Shown here: piece by piece, positions 1 through 8,140 of the stretch | Layout: each line of letters opens with the position of its first letter | Numbering within the stretch: the stretch's first letter is position 1 | Source: Sphingobacterium composti | GTDB taxonomy: Bacteria > Bacteroidota > Bacteroidia > Sphingobacteriales > Sphingobacteriaceae | DNA length: 44,011 nucleotides | Direction: 5' to 3' | Assembly: GCF_009829075.1 (NCBI RefSeq) | Contig: NZ_WUQZ01000026.1 | Span: 1 to 44,011, forward strand | Position numbers and translations under genes: made by a program | Notes under the pieces: model-generated | Told to the model about the DNA's origin: nothing | What the model saw: only the letters and a program-made list of their open reading frames with translations | Database searches by the model: none

Positions 1-455
1 TTAACAGCTCCCTTTGCACTGCGGAATTTAGCCCAGTCAAATACACTTAAGCATAAGGGAATAATAGTAGCATCCATGAGATATACTTTACGTTTAAGCC
101 TATTAAGCTCAGCTCGTCTAGGAGAATTTTTATGCCACAGATGATCTAAAAGTTTGTAGTAAAGATCTCGGAATAGACGATGATCACGATGTTTGTTAAT
201 GTAGGAAAGATTGGATTTGCTAGGCGTTCTAGAGATACCCATATGACTCATGTTTCCTGTAGTACTACGAAGACCATTAGAGATATCACGAACGGAATCA
301 GCCGATGAAAGATGGCAGAAAAGCATACTCACAAAATGTGTCCAGCTATTAATTCCCTTGTGATGTTTATCGGACTGATATTGTTGAACCAATTTGTTGA
401 AAATATTGCGATTTACTAGTCCTAATATTTGAAAAAATACATTTATATTTACCAT
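1..455 (-). mobile_element. IS4-family transposase, 5' part only (window edge)
   Basis: Reading the minus strand from the ATG at 455-453 gives an open frame to the window edge, about 151 residues. It begins MVNINVFFQILGLVNRNIF and runs through SWTHFVSMLFCHLSSADSVRD to YLMDATIIPLCLSVFDWAKF. The first part matches the DUF4372 N-terminal domain of IS4-type transposases. The DAT in YLMDAT is where the first catalytic aspartate of the DDE nuclease sits. No stop or frameshift is seen in the visible part, so the element may be intact beyond the window. Its outer end lies to the right, against the DUF2851 gene. The exact IS boundary and target duplication cannot be fixed because the other end is outside. 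Confidence 0.85.
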
Positions 456-517
456 GGCGGTTGGTGGTTTTTAGCGAAATAAATATAGCAATCTCTGCTA
501 TATAAATCCACCGCCAT
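454..517. repeat. Nested inverted repeats at the outer end of the IS
   Basis: ATGGCGG at 454-460 pairs with CCGCCAT at 511-517, extended by TGG 465-467 with CCA 508-510. Inside it TATAGCA at 484-490 pairs perfectly with TGCTATA at 496-502 around a 5-base loop. The transposase start codon (455-453) sits in the base of the outer stem. Such a structure at an IS end can hide the start codon in transcripts entering from outside, as known for IS10. That role is inferred here. Confidence 0.6.
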
Positions 518-543
518 TTTTTTCCTTATTTAGGACGCTTCTG

Positions 544-1815
544 TTGCTTCATTTTATTTGGCGTTATAAGCTAATTAATCAATCCTCCTTAATTACAACG
601 AATGGAGATCCGATACGTATTTTAGATTTTGGACAACTAAATAATGATGCTGGTCCTGATTTTGAGTTAGCAAAAGTTGAAATTCATAATAGATTGTGGG
701 TTGGCAATATTGAACTGCATGTCAAATCTATTGATTGGCAAAAACATGAGCATCATCTTGATCCTCGTTATAATTCAACGATATTGCATGTAGTATGGGA
801 TAATACTTCTGAAGAGCGAGTTATTCGTATGGATGGATCAATTATGCCTACTTTAGAATTGAAGAGGTATGTAGATCATACGTTATTGCAGCAATACCAA
901 TACTTAATGGAAAATGAGCAATGGATAGCTTGTCAAAATCTTCTATATAAGGTATCGGAATTAACTATTTCTACATGGCTAGATCGCTTGGTTATAGAAC
1001 GCCTTGAGCTAAAAATTAAAGATATAAAATTGTGGTCTAACATTATAGGATATGATTGGGAGAAGATTCAATTGATAGCATTGGGAAGAGCATTTGGAAT
1101 GAAGGTCAATAGCGGTGCTTTTGAGAAGTTAATGTTTAATATAAACGTTAATTTGCTATTCAAATACAGCAATAATTCTTTTAAATTAGAAGCATTATTA
1201 TTTGGCAGTGCAGGATTTTTGTCAAGCGAAAAGAATACTGAAGACTATTATTTAGATTTAAAAACAGAATTTGACTATTTAAGACAGCTACATGGTTTAA
1301 AAAGTATGAACGCATTAGAATGGAAATTCTTGCGTATGCGACCATTTAATTTTCCGACTTTCCGTTTAGCACAATTTATCGGTCTTATAAGTAAGCGAGT
1401 ACAATGGTTTGAGTTTATGCGCTCAGCTTCTCTTGGAGAGCTGAAAGAAAGTCTGGAATCGATAAGCACATCAGGATATTGGGCAGAACATTTTCACTTT
1501 AATAAACCTTCACGACGCCCTCATGAAACATTCTTAACGAAAGACTTTATAGAGCATATTCTCTTAAATGCCTTTGTGCCTGTATTGTTTGCCTATGGAA
1601 AATATGTTGGTGATGCTGACCTACAAAACAAAGCTATTGATTGGTTACAACAATTACATGTAGAAAAAAATAAAGTCATTACCAGTTTTCAAACATGTGG
1701 CATAAAGGTGCATAACGCAGCTGATTTGCAAGCATTATTGCATTTATACAAAAATTATTGTGCACAAAAAAAATGTTTGGATTGTGCGATTGGATATAGT
1801 GTTTTAAGTCGTTAA
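544..1815 (+). CDS. DUF2851 family protein, start apparently removed by the IS
   Basis: This is a Bacteroidota family of unknown biochemical role. The body is intact at 423 residues, close to the usual 420-430. Recognisable parts are LLHFIWRYKL near the N-terminus, NDAGPDFELAKVEI, WVGNIELHVKS and ILHVVW. A C-terminal cysteine cluster (KKCLDCAIG) may bind metal. Relatives usually start about three residues before LLHFIW with a methionine. Here the frame stays open upstream to about 475 but contains no ATG, and the nearest start-like codon is TTG at 544. The upstream sequence is the outer end of the IS4 element, so the native start and promoter look lost. The gene may be silent or use TTG or CTG under an IS-borne promoter. 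It overlaps the convergent ankyrin gene by four bases. Confidence 0.7.
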   Translation: MLHFIWRYKLINQSSLITTNGDPIRILDFGQLNNDAGPDFELAKVEIHNRLWVGNIELHVKSIDWQKHEHHLDPRYNSTILHVVWDNTSEERVIRMDGSIMPTLELKRYVDHTLLQQYQYLMENEQWIACQNLLYKVSELTISTWLDRLVIERLELKIKDIKLWSNIIGYDWEKIQLIALGRAFGMKVNSGAFEKLMFNINVNLLFKYSNNSFKLEALLFGSAGFLSSEKNTEDYYLDLKTEFDYLRQLHGLKSMNALEWKFLRMRPFNFPTFRLAQFIGLISKRVQWFEFMRSASLGELKESLESISTSGYWAEHFHFNKPSRRPHETFLTKDFIEHILLNAFVPVLFAYGKYVGDADLQNKAIDWLQQLHVEKNKVITSFQTCGIKVHNAADLQALLHLYKNYCAQKKCLDCAIGYSVLSR

Positions 1816-2465
1816 GAAATATTTAAAATTTCAGCAATTTCTCTAAATCCTTTCTTTGCAGCTAGGTCAGCAGCAGAATCGCCAGCATCTGTTTTAAATG
1901 TGATATCAGCACCTTGTTCCAAGAGTATAATTATTAAATCAATATTTCCATGTTGTGCAGCAAAATGCAAAGGCGTAAGACCGCCATGTTGTCTCACATT
2001 CACGTCTGCACCTGCCTCTATGAGCATTTTACTAATTAAATCGTTGTTGTTATTGAAAGCTGCATGAATAGGAAATACCTGATAGCCATTTTGAGAAGGG
2101 ATATTCGGATTTGCTCTGTGTGTTAATAATAGGCGAATTATGTCCTCTTGGTTAAAGTGTGTCGCTATTCCTAATGGTGTAAAACCATGAGAAGAAAATT
2201 CCTCAATAATTTCTTTTTTATGCTCAATCATCATTTGGACGTGTTGGAGCAAACCTGCAGCACATGCTTCATGAATAGTAATACTGGTGGTATAATTAAG
2301 GATTACTTGAATAATTTGAGGCTTATTATAATAGCAAGCAAGCAAAAGTGGAGAGATATCATGACTAGTTTTCTCTTTGAGTAAGGAAGCATTATTATTC
2401 AATAGTCGTTCTAAATCCAAATGATTTCCTGTCTCAATATATTCTTCAAGATTTGTAATCCCCAT
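1812..2465 (-). CDS. Ankyrin repeat protein, cytoplasmic
   Basis: A 217-residue protein made almost wholly of ankyrin repeats. Clear repeat cores are GFTPLGIATHFNQEDIIRLL, FPIHAAFNNNNDLISKMLIE, GLTPLHFAAQHGNIDLIIIL and a final GDSAADLAAKKGFREIAEIL. It has no signal peptide or membrane segment, so it probably acts in the cytoplasm by binding protein partners. No partner can be named from the context: the gene is convergent with DUF2851, and its start faces the intergenic region before ubiX. It is distinct from the exported ankyrin protein at 39870. Confidence 0.85.
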   Translation of the reverse strand: MGITNLEEYIETGNHLDLERLLNNNASLLKEKTSHDISPLLLACYYNKPQIIQVILNYTTSITIHEACAAGLLQHVQMMIEHKKEIIEEFSSHGFTPLGIATHFNQEDIIRLLLTHRANPNIPSQNGYQVFPIHAAFNNNNDLISKMLIEAGADVNVRQHGGLTPLHFAAQHGNIDLIIILLEQGADITFKTDAGDSAADLAAKKGFREIAEILNIS

Positions 2466-2694
2466 AGTCTATAATATTTGTGCTTCCTAAGTAAATAAAA
2501 ATATTTAAAATAATCAGATTATGTGGATAATTTTTCAATTCGGGTCTTAATAAAATTTTAATTCAAAGTGTCATAAAGTAAGCGATGTGATATTAAGTTT
2601 TTGTGATTTTTGCTTACGTTTTTGCTTGTTAAAATGCTTTGTAGTACGATAACTACAAATTTATTTGAAGTGTTAATGAATTAATGCATTTTTC
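2466..2694. other. First part of the 348-base gap before ubiX
   Basis: I see no credible coding sequence here. The stretch is AT-rich and lies between the divergent starts of the ankyrin gene and the RNA/ubiX unit. There is a small inverted repeat, GTAG at 2641-2644 with CTAC at 2653-2656, but it has no T-tract. The promoter and RNA in 2695-2797 are listed separately. Confidence 0.5.
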
Positions 2695-2724
2695 TTGTAG
2701 TTAAGAAAACTCTTCTTACTTTTG
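2695..2724 (+). promoter_or_regulatory. Bacteroidota-type promoter (TTG-N19-TACTTTTG)
   Basis: TTG at 2695-2697, a 19-base spacer and TACTTTTG at 2717-2724 match the primary sigma consensus of the phylum (TTG ... TAnnTTTG) in both elements and in spacing. Transcription would begin around 2728-2732, at the foot of the hairpin that follows. It is one of the best promoter matches I found in the window. Confidence 0.7.
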
Positions 2725-2726
2725 TT

Positions 2727-2798
2727 ATGCCCTCCCCAAGGGCATGTTTTTCATAGGTAGATGTAGGGGTCGAATATTTCTTATTCGACCCTTTTTTA
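2727..2798 (+). ncRNA. Candidate small RNA or attenuated ubiX leader, about 70 nt
   Basis: The transcript predicted from the promoter at 2695-2724 starts with the hairpin ATGCCCT (2727-2733), loop CCCCA, AGGGCAT (2739-2745). It ends in a textbook terminator: GGGTCGAAT (2767-2775), a 7-base loop, ATTCGACCC (2783-2791), then six T. The CCCC of the first loop can pair with GGGG at 2766-2769, which overlaps the terminator stem, so the two structures could exclude each other. A nine-codon frame (MPSPRACFS, stop at 2754-2756) begins at 2727. ubiX starts 16 bases beyond the terminator. It could be a free-standing small RNA with a C-rich loop or a transcription attenuator. I do not recognise it as a known RNA family. 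Confidence 0.55.
2767..2797 (+). terminator. Rho-independent terminator before ubiX
   Basis: A perfect 9-bp stem (2767-2775 with 2783-2791) is followed at once by six T. The gene to its left runs on the other strand, so the only transcript it can stop is one that starts in this gap. Confidence 0.8.
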
Positions 2799-2813
2799 TT
2801 TAGCTTTGTTTTT

Positions 2814-3383
2814 ATGAATAAAAGGAAGATAATTGTTGCAATTACGGGAGCGTCTGGATCTATTTACGCTAAAGTTTTATTGGACAAACTCACTATGCTT
2901 GGAGATGATCAAATTGCTAATGTAGGAGTAGTCATGTCTGATAATGCAAAGGATGTGTGGCGATATGAGTTAGGAAATGATTCTTACCAAAATTATGATT
3001 TTACCTTTTATTCAAAAAATGATTTCATGGCACCCTTTGCGTCTGGATCTGCACAATACGATAGTATGATCGTTTGTCCTTGTTCGATGGGAACATTAGC
3101 GCGTATTGCAACAGGGACTTCGTCAGATTTGACTACACGTGCAGCTGATGTGATATTGAAAGAACGTCGGAAATTAGTGCTGATAACGCGTGAAACACCA
3201 CTGAACTTAATCCATATTAATAATATGGCTACTGTAACTCAAGCTGGTGGAATAATTTGTCCAGCTTCTCCTTCATTCTATAGCTTGCCCCAATCCATGG
3301 AAGATATTGCTTCTACTGTTGTAGATAGAGTATTATCACTTATCGATTTGAAAATCGATACGTATCGTTGGGGAGAGAAATAA
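2814..3383 (+). CDS. ubiX: Flavin prenyltransferase UbiX
   Basis: UbiX joins dimethylallyl phosphate to FMN to make prenylated FMN, the cofactor of UbiD-type decarboxylases. The 189 residues match the usual length. The N-terminus VAITGASGSIYAKVLLDKL is the flavin-binding glycine-rich start. CPCSMGTLARIATGTSSDL and the RETPLNLIHINNM segment are conserved family motifs, followed by PASPSFYSLP. No ubiD is present in the window. TAGCTTTG at 2801-2808 resembles a -7 element, but it lies only five bases before the ATG and lacks a good -33 partner. Expression may therefore be leaderless or depend on readthrough of the terminator at 2767-2797. Confidence 0.92.
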   Translation: MNKRKIIVAITGASGSIYAKVLLDKLTMLGDDQIANVGVVMSDNAKDVWRYELGNDSYQNYDFTFYSKNDFMAPFASGSAQYDSMIVCPCSMGTLARIATGTSSDLTTRAADVILKERRKLVLITRETPLNLIHINNMATVTQAGGIICPASPSFYSLPQSMEDIASTVVDRVLSLIDLKIDTYRWGEK

Positions 3384-3405
3384 CGATTAACGCTCAAAAT
3401 CCTTC

Positions 3406-3435
3406 TTTGTCTAAATGCATTTTTGTGTACATTTG
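3406..3435 (+). promoter_or_regulatory. Probable promoter of the dihydroorotase-like/glycosyltransferase cluster
   Basis: TTTG at 3406-3409, an 18-base spacer and TACATTTG at 3428-3435 fit the Bacteroidota promoter form. This would give a 5' leader of about 135 bases before the gene at 3578. The leader contains a 42-codon open frame starting near 3443 that looks like no known protein, so I do not call it as a gene. Confidence 0.5.
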
Positions 3436-3577
3436 TCTTTTGATGAAAAAACACAAAAATATCGTCTATTTATGGGGCAGCTTCAATGCGATTTCTATGG
3501 ATATGATGTGTTATCTACCGTGTTTATCCCTAAAACTAAAATTTCAAATTCCAATATTTTTTAAGAATTAATATCTC

Positions 3578-4846
3578 ATGAGTACATTTCTAATTACTTC
3601 TGCCAAATTGATTTCACCAGGTCATACTTTTCATGGTCAACAAGTCGATATATTGATAAAAGATGGAGTAATTGCAGATATAGCTGATAAATTAGCCATT
3701 TCGGAAAAAAATGTTCAAACTGTAGATGCATCAGGAGCAGTAGTAAGTGTCGGTTTTTTTGATTTGAATACCAATATTGGTGAGCCAGGTTACGAAACTA
3801 AAGAAAATGTTTATACTGGAACAGCTGCAGCAGCAGCCGGAGGTTTTACTGGAATAGCGGTTCATCCTAACACTAACCCTTCGATCCAAAGCCGCTCTGA
3901 AGTTTCTTTATTGGTTAATGCAGCTAAAGGTAATTTAGTGGATGTACATCCAATAGGAGCGATTTCAAAAAAACGTGAAGGTAATGAATTGGCTGAATTG
4001 TACGATATGAAGATCAATGGTGCATTAGCATTTTGCGATGGTAACAGAAGTGTACAACAGGCTGGTCTAATGGGTAGAGCATTATTGTATTCTAAAGGAT
4101 TCAATGGATTGGTAATATCTTTTGCGCAAGATGATTCTATCGCTGGAGGTAATCAAATGAATGAGGGTGTAATGAGTACCTACTTGGGTATGAAAGGAAT
4201 TCCAAATTTAGCAGAGTCCCTAATGGTGTCACGTGATCTTTACTTGGCAGAATATAACGATGCGCCTATTCATTTTACAACTATTTCGACAGCTGAATCC
4301 GTCGAATTAATTAAGAAAGCAAAAGCCAAAGGAATTAAAGTAACTTGTGATGTGGCTGCTCACAATTTATTATTTACGGATGATGATGTCGTGGGATTTG
4401 ATTCTAACTACAAGGTTAGTCCACCATTGCGCACGAAAAAAGATGTAAAAGCGTTATTAAAAGGTTTAAAGGAAGGTGTTATTGATGCAATTGTATCACA
4501 ACATACCCCACAAGAAATAGAATTCAAAGCTGTAGAATTCCAAATTGCTAAGAATGGTATCACTGGTTTGCAAACAGTACTGCCTATTTTGCTCAAGGCA
4601 GGGTTGTCTGAGGAGGAAATTGTTGATAAATTAGTAGTTGGTTCGCGCAAAGTGGTTGGTTTGGATTTACCAACAATTGAAAAAGGAGCAAAGGCGAATT
4701 TAGTTGTATTTGATACAAAAGAGAAATGGATATTTGACGAAAAGTCAAATAAATCGAAAGGTAAAAACAACCCATTGTTCGGAAGCGAACTTACAGGTAA
4801 AGTAAAATTGGTTGTAAATAATAACCAATTGATTTTAAATAATTAA
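3578..4846 (+). CDS. Dihydroorotase-like protein lacking metal ligands (probably non-catalytic)
   Basis: The fold and length (422 residues) are those of type I dihydroorotase, the amidohydrolase of pyrimidine synthesis. Family landmarks are recognisable but altered. The zinc-binding HxH in the usual DLHVHLREPG reads DLNTNIGEPG. MPNTNP reads HPNTNP. The HCED region reads SFAQDDS. The HVST histidine region reads FTTIST, and the DHAPH segment reads SQHTPQ. With both HxH histidines and the other ligands changed, hydrolase activity is unlikely. Known precedents are the inactive PyrC' subunits that scaffold aspartate transcarbamoylase in Pseudomonas. No pyrB is seen nearby. It heads a seven-gene cluster and lies four bases from the next gene. 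Confidence 0.8.
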   Translation: MSTFLITSAKLISPGHTFHGQQVDILIKDGVIADIADKLAISEKNVQTVDASGAVVSVGFFDLNTNIGEPGYETKENVYTGTAAAAAGGFTGIAVHPNTNPSIQSRSEVSLLVNAAKGNLVDVHPIGAISKKREGNELAELYDMKINGALAFCDGNRSVQQAGLMGRALLYSKGFNGLVISFAQDDSIAGGNQMNEGVMSTYLGMKGIPNLAESLMVSRDLYLAEYNDAPIHFTTISTAESVELIKKAKAKGIKVTCDVAAHNLLFTDDDVVGFDSNYKVSPPLRTKKDVKALLKGLKEGVIDAIVSQHTPQEIEFKAVEFQIAKNGITGLQTVLPILLKAGLSEEEIVDKLVVGSRKVVGLDLPTIEKGAKANLVVFDTKEKWIFDEKSNKSKGKNNPLFGSELTGKVKLVVNNNQLILNN

Positions 4847-4850
4847 TACT

Positions 4851-5519
4851 ATGGATAGAAAAGTACAAAATGCATTAGAAGCAGGTATTGCTTCTTACGC
4901 ATCAATCGAAAATATTGAAAGTTCAGATTTTTATGCTGCACTCAAAAATGCCTTTGAATTAGATGCTCCATTCATGGAAAAAGTGGAAGCGTTGGATGCG
5001 GTGTTTGATGATTACCAACCTTTTGATGAATTGAGAGAACTTGCTTTTGATTTGTTGATGATTAATTTCTTTGCTGAAGATGTTCAAAAGCTGGAAGAGG
5101 ATTATTTGGATTCAGAAGAATGGGAGCAAATAGAAGAAGATACATTGGATCGTGGTACAGAATTGCTTAATGTATTCTTGTATTTGAAAGAATGCGCAGA
5201 TGACGAAATTGAGGCCGATTTGGATGATTACCTAAAAGAATTCTTGTTGGTAGAAGAAGATGAATTTCAAGATGAACACCGTATCTACGAAAAAGTGATC
5301 GCAAACCAAATTTTGGTAGAATCTGATTATTCAGAGATTGCTAAAGTAGCGAAGACTGTTGGTCCAATGGAAGAGTTGTATGAATTATTCAACCCAATTG
5401 TTTCATTCTTTTACGAACCGAATCCTACAGCTGAGCAATTAGAGCAATTCTCTACTCATGCATCGAATAAGTCGTATGAAACAGCAATTTATCAAGTTAT
5501 CGTTAATTTCAATAAATAA
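4851..5519 (+). CDS. Acidic conserved protein of unknown function
   Basis: A 222-residue protein with no family I recognise. It is very rich in Asp and Glu (for example KLEEDYLDSEEWEQIEEDTL), predicted mostly helical, with no signal peptide or membrane segment, so probably cytoplasmic. It starts four bases after the dihydroorotase-like gene and stops three bases before the DUF4199 gene, so it is surely co-transcribed. Its acidity may suit binding of a basic partner, but no function can be assigned. Confidence 0.75.
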   Translation: MDRKVQNALEAGIASYASIENIESSDFYAALKNAFELDAPFMEKVEALDAVFDDYQPFDELRELAFDLLMINFFAEDVQKLEEDYLDSEEWEQIEEDTLDRGTELLNVFLYLKECADDEIEADLDDYLKEFLLVEEDEFQDEHRIYEKVIANQILVESDYSEIAKVAKTVGPMEELYELFNPIVSFFYEPNPTAEQLEQFSTHASNKSYETAIYQVIVNFNK

Positions 5520-5522
5520 GAT

Positions 5523-6128
5523 ATGGTCGAAGGTAAATTCGCTGAAGCTGGATTTAATGCTTCTTACAATAAAAAGGAAAGTATTAAATACGGTGTTATT
5601 TTAGGGGTAATTTCATTTATTTTAGGCTTAATAGTATTATTTATAAGCCGTAATATGCAGTCGTTTTGGGTGTTGACGTCAATGTCGTTTATTATCAATA
5701 CAATTTTGTATATGGTTTTTGCCTTGGTGTTTGCTTATTCATTACGTAAAATTAATGGAGGTTTCTGGAATTTTTCAATTGCTTTAAAATCGACATTTTT
5801 AATGTTGTTGGTGTCTACAGTGCTAGCCACAGTATCTACTACTGTTTTTGTCCATGTTATCAACCCAAGTTTGCAAGAGGAAGTTTTGCGTAACACGATT
5901 AATATCACTATTGAGCAATTGGAAAATAGTGGAGCGCCGGATGATGTGATTGATTCACGTGTTGCAACTTTAGAGGAACAAATGAATTCATTAGGGCAAC
6001 TAACTGTGAAAGATACATTTCGTAGTTTGATGATATCTATTTTAATGCAATTCATATTCTCGCTAATCTTAGCTGCTATTACGCGTAATGAGAAGCTTTC
6101 GCATGGGCAACCAGTAAATTTTAACTAA
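5523..6128 (+). CDS. DUF4199 membrane protein
   Basis: A 201-residue inner-membrane protein with four hydrophobic stretches at about 24-43, 47-72, 85-110 and 165-187. A charged loop of about 50 residues lies between the third and fourth. The arrangement and the N-terminal region (NKKESIKYGVILGVISFILG) match DUF4199, a family of unknown function common in Bacteroidota. It often stands just before a GT2 glycosyltransferase, as here, which suggests a role beside envelope glycan assembly. That role is inference. Confidence 0.75.
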   Translation: MVEGKFAEAGFNASYNKKESIKYGVILGVISFILGLIVLFISRNMQSFWVLTSMSFIINTILYMVFALVFAYSLRKINGGFWNFSIALKSTFLMLLVSTVLATVSTTVFVHVINPSLQEEVLRNTINITIEQLENSGAPDDVIDSRVATLEEQMNSLGQLTVKDTFRSLMISILMQFIFSLILAAITRNEKLSHGQPVNFN

Positions 6129-6163
6129 TTCTGAACACCTTAACCATAAGTACGATATAAAAA

Positions 6164-7114
6164 ATGGATATATCTGTAGTAATCCCGTTATACAACGAAG
6201 AAGAATCTTTGCCTGAACTAACTGATTGGATTCGTCGCGTTATGCTAACGCACAATTTTTCTTATGAAATTATCTTAGTTGATGATGGTAGCAAGGATTC
6301 ATCTTGGCAAGTGATAATGGATTTGAAGAAAACGCACGAACAAATTTCAGGAATCAAGTTCAGAAGAAATTACGGAAAATCTGCGGCATTGAATGTTGGC
6401 TTTGCTGCTACGCAAGGGGATGTCGTGATTACGATGGATGCAGATTTACAAGATAGTCCAGACGAAATTCCAGAATTATACGATAGAGTAATGAATCAAG
6501 GTGCAGATTTAGTTTCTGGATGGAAACAAAAACGTTATGATCCCTTGACAAAAACTATTCCTACTAAATTGTTTAATGCTGTTACACGCAGTGTTTCTGG
6601 AATTGACAATTTACATGATTTCAATTGTGGCTTGAAAGCTTATAAAAAAGACGTGGTTAAAAGTATTGAAGTATATGGTGAAATGCATCGCTACATTCCC
6701 GTCATTGCAAAGTGGGCTGGATTTACAAATATTCAAGAACAGGTAGTACAGCATTATCCCCGTAAATATGGTACGACTAAATTTGGACCTGGACGATTTG
6801 TGAAAGGCTTTCTTGATTTAATGTCAATCTTCTTTGTTGGAAAGTTTGGTAAACGTCCAATGCATTTTTTTGGACCTGTTGGTGTAGTTAGTTTTCTCAT
6901 TGGATTTTTTATCACGGTCTATTTGATTAGTGAAAAGTTAATGAGTATTGCAAATGGTACGGATTATCGTAATGTGACTGATCAGCCCTTATTTTTCTTA
7001 TCATTGTTGGCGATTATGATTGGTACACAGTTGTTTTTGACTGGTTTTATTGCGGAATTGCTTTCTAGAAATAGTTCAGAAAGAAATAAATATCATATTG
7101 AACGTGTAATCTAA
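6164..7114 (+). CDS. GT2 glycosyltransferase, DPM1/GtrB-like, membrane-anchored
   Basis: The N-terminal two thirds is a GT-A domain: VVIPLYNEEESLPELTDWI, the LVDDGSKDSSW nucleotide-binding segment, and MDADLQDSPDEIPELYD with the metal-binding DxD. The C-terminus has two membrane spans at about 238-260 and 280-305. This is the layout of enzymes that move a sugar from a nucleotide donor to a polyprenyl phosphate on the inner face of the membrane (GtrB and dolichol-phosphate mannose synthase type). The donor sugar cannot be told from sequence. The stop is four bases before the next glycosyltransferase. Confidence 0.88.
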   Translation: MDISVVIPLYNEEESLPELTDWIRRVMLTHNFSYEIILVDDGSKDSSWQVIMDLKKTHEQISGIKFRRNYGKSAALNVGFAATQGDVVITMDADLQDSPDEIPELYDRVMNQGADLVSGWKQKRYDPLTKTIPTKLFNAVTRSVSGIDNLHDFNCGLKAYKKDVVKSIEVYGEMHRYIPVIAKWAGFTNIQEQVVQHYPRKYGTTKFGPGRFVKGFLDLMSIFFVGKFGKRPMHFFGPVGVVSFLIGFFITVYLISEKLMSIANGTDYRNVTDQPLFFLSLLAIMIGTQLFLTGFIAELLSRNSSERNKYHIERVI

Positions 7115-7118
7115 GTAT

Positions 7119-8126
7119 ATGTTTTTCTCTATCATTATACCTCTTTACAACAGACCAGAAGAAATTAAGGAATTGTTGACATCATTATTGCAACAAACTT
7201 ATAAATCATTTGAGGTAATCATTGTAGAGGATGGATCGAGTAGAACTGCGGAAGAAATTGTTAGGTCATTTTCAGATCGTTTGGATATCCAATATTTCAA
7301 GAAGAATAACGAAGGACAGGGTTTTGCACGTAATTATGGTTTTGAACGCGCAAAAGGTGATTACTTTATAGTATTTGATTCGGATATTTTAGTTCCTAAT
7401 ACATATTTAGAGATTGTAGAGAAGGCAATCAACGAGCACCAGTTGGATGCATTTGGAGGTCCAGATGCAGCACATGAATCTTTTACTACTATTCAAAAGG
7501 CAATAAGCTATTCGATGACAAGTCCTTTTACGACAGGAGGGATCAGAGGAAATAATAAACATGTAGGGCAATTTCATCCGAGAAGTTTTAATATGGGGAT
7601 TTCGAGAAAAATCTTCGAAACTATTGGAGGTTATAAGTTATCGCGACGCTCAGAAGATATCGAGTACAGTATTCGCATGATAAATTCGGGGTTTAAAGTA
7701 GGTTTGATTCCTCAGGCGTATGTATATCATAAGCGAAGAACTAGCTTTCCTCAGTTTTATAAACAAACTAATGCTTTTGGGAAAGGTAGGATAGATATTT
7801 CAATACTATATCCCAAAGAATTAAAATTAGTTCATGCTTTGCCAGCAGTTTTTACTTTTGGGGTTATAACACTGATCGTATTAAATATAATTAATTACAG
7901 CATATTTACAGACTTCAGGCCTTTGCAGATATTAGTGTATTTAGGTAATAGCTTTTTGGTGATGTACACAGTTTTGTTATTTGTGCATGCATTGTTTGCG
8001 ACTAAAAGTCTTGCTGTGGCGTTGAATGGAGTAATAGCTGCATACACACAACTTTTTGCGTATGGTACAGGTTTTATGACAAATTATATAGATCGTATTT
8101 GGTTGAATAAAAATACTTCTAAGTAA
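7119..8126 (+). CDS. GT2 glycosyltransferase with C-terminal membrane spans
   Basis: A second GT-A enzyme, 335 residues. It shows FSIIIPLYNRPEEIKELL, VIIVEDGSSRTAEEIV, the DSD metal motif in VFDSDILVP, a GFARNYG segment and the acceptor-side RSEDIEYSIRM. Two hydrophobic stretches at about 240-262 and 270-292, with a weaker third near 300-320, anchor it in the inner membrane. It differs clearly from the preceding GT2 and probably adds a sugar to a lipid-linked or envelope glycan after it. The product is unknown. Confidence 0.85.
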   Translation: MFFSIIIPLYNRPEEIKELLTSLLQQTYKSFEVIIVEDGSSRTAEEIVRSFSDRLDIQYFKKNNEGQGFARNYGFERAKGDYFIVFDSDILVPNTYLEIVEKAINEHQLDAFGGPDAAHESFTTIQKAISYSMTSPFTTGGIRGNNKHVGQFHPRSFNMGISRKIFETIGGYKLSRRSEDIEYSIRMINSGFKVGLIPQAYVYHKRRTSFPQFYKQTNAFGKGRIDISILYPKELKLVHALPAVFTFGVITLIVLNIINYSIFTDFRPLQILVYLGNSFLVMYTVLLFVHALFATKSLAVALNGVIAAYTQLFAYGTGFMTNYIDRIWLNKNTSK

Positions 8127-8140
8127 TCTTATTATTTATC

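Noticed and set aside
2727..2798. 6S RNA or tmRNA
   Set aside because: It is too short and has neither the long bulged stem of 6S RNA nor the tRNA-like ends of tmRNA.
3368..3571. Open frame of 67 codons between ubiX and the dihydroorotase-like gene
   Set aside because: It overlaps the end of ubiX, has no recognisable features and falls across the promoter and leader; only a leader peptide remains possible.
4408..4770. 120-codon minus-strand frame in the dihydroorotase-like gene
   Set aside because: It is a shadow in another frame of a clearly coding region, with low-complexity content and no start signal.
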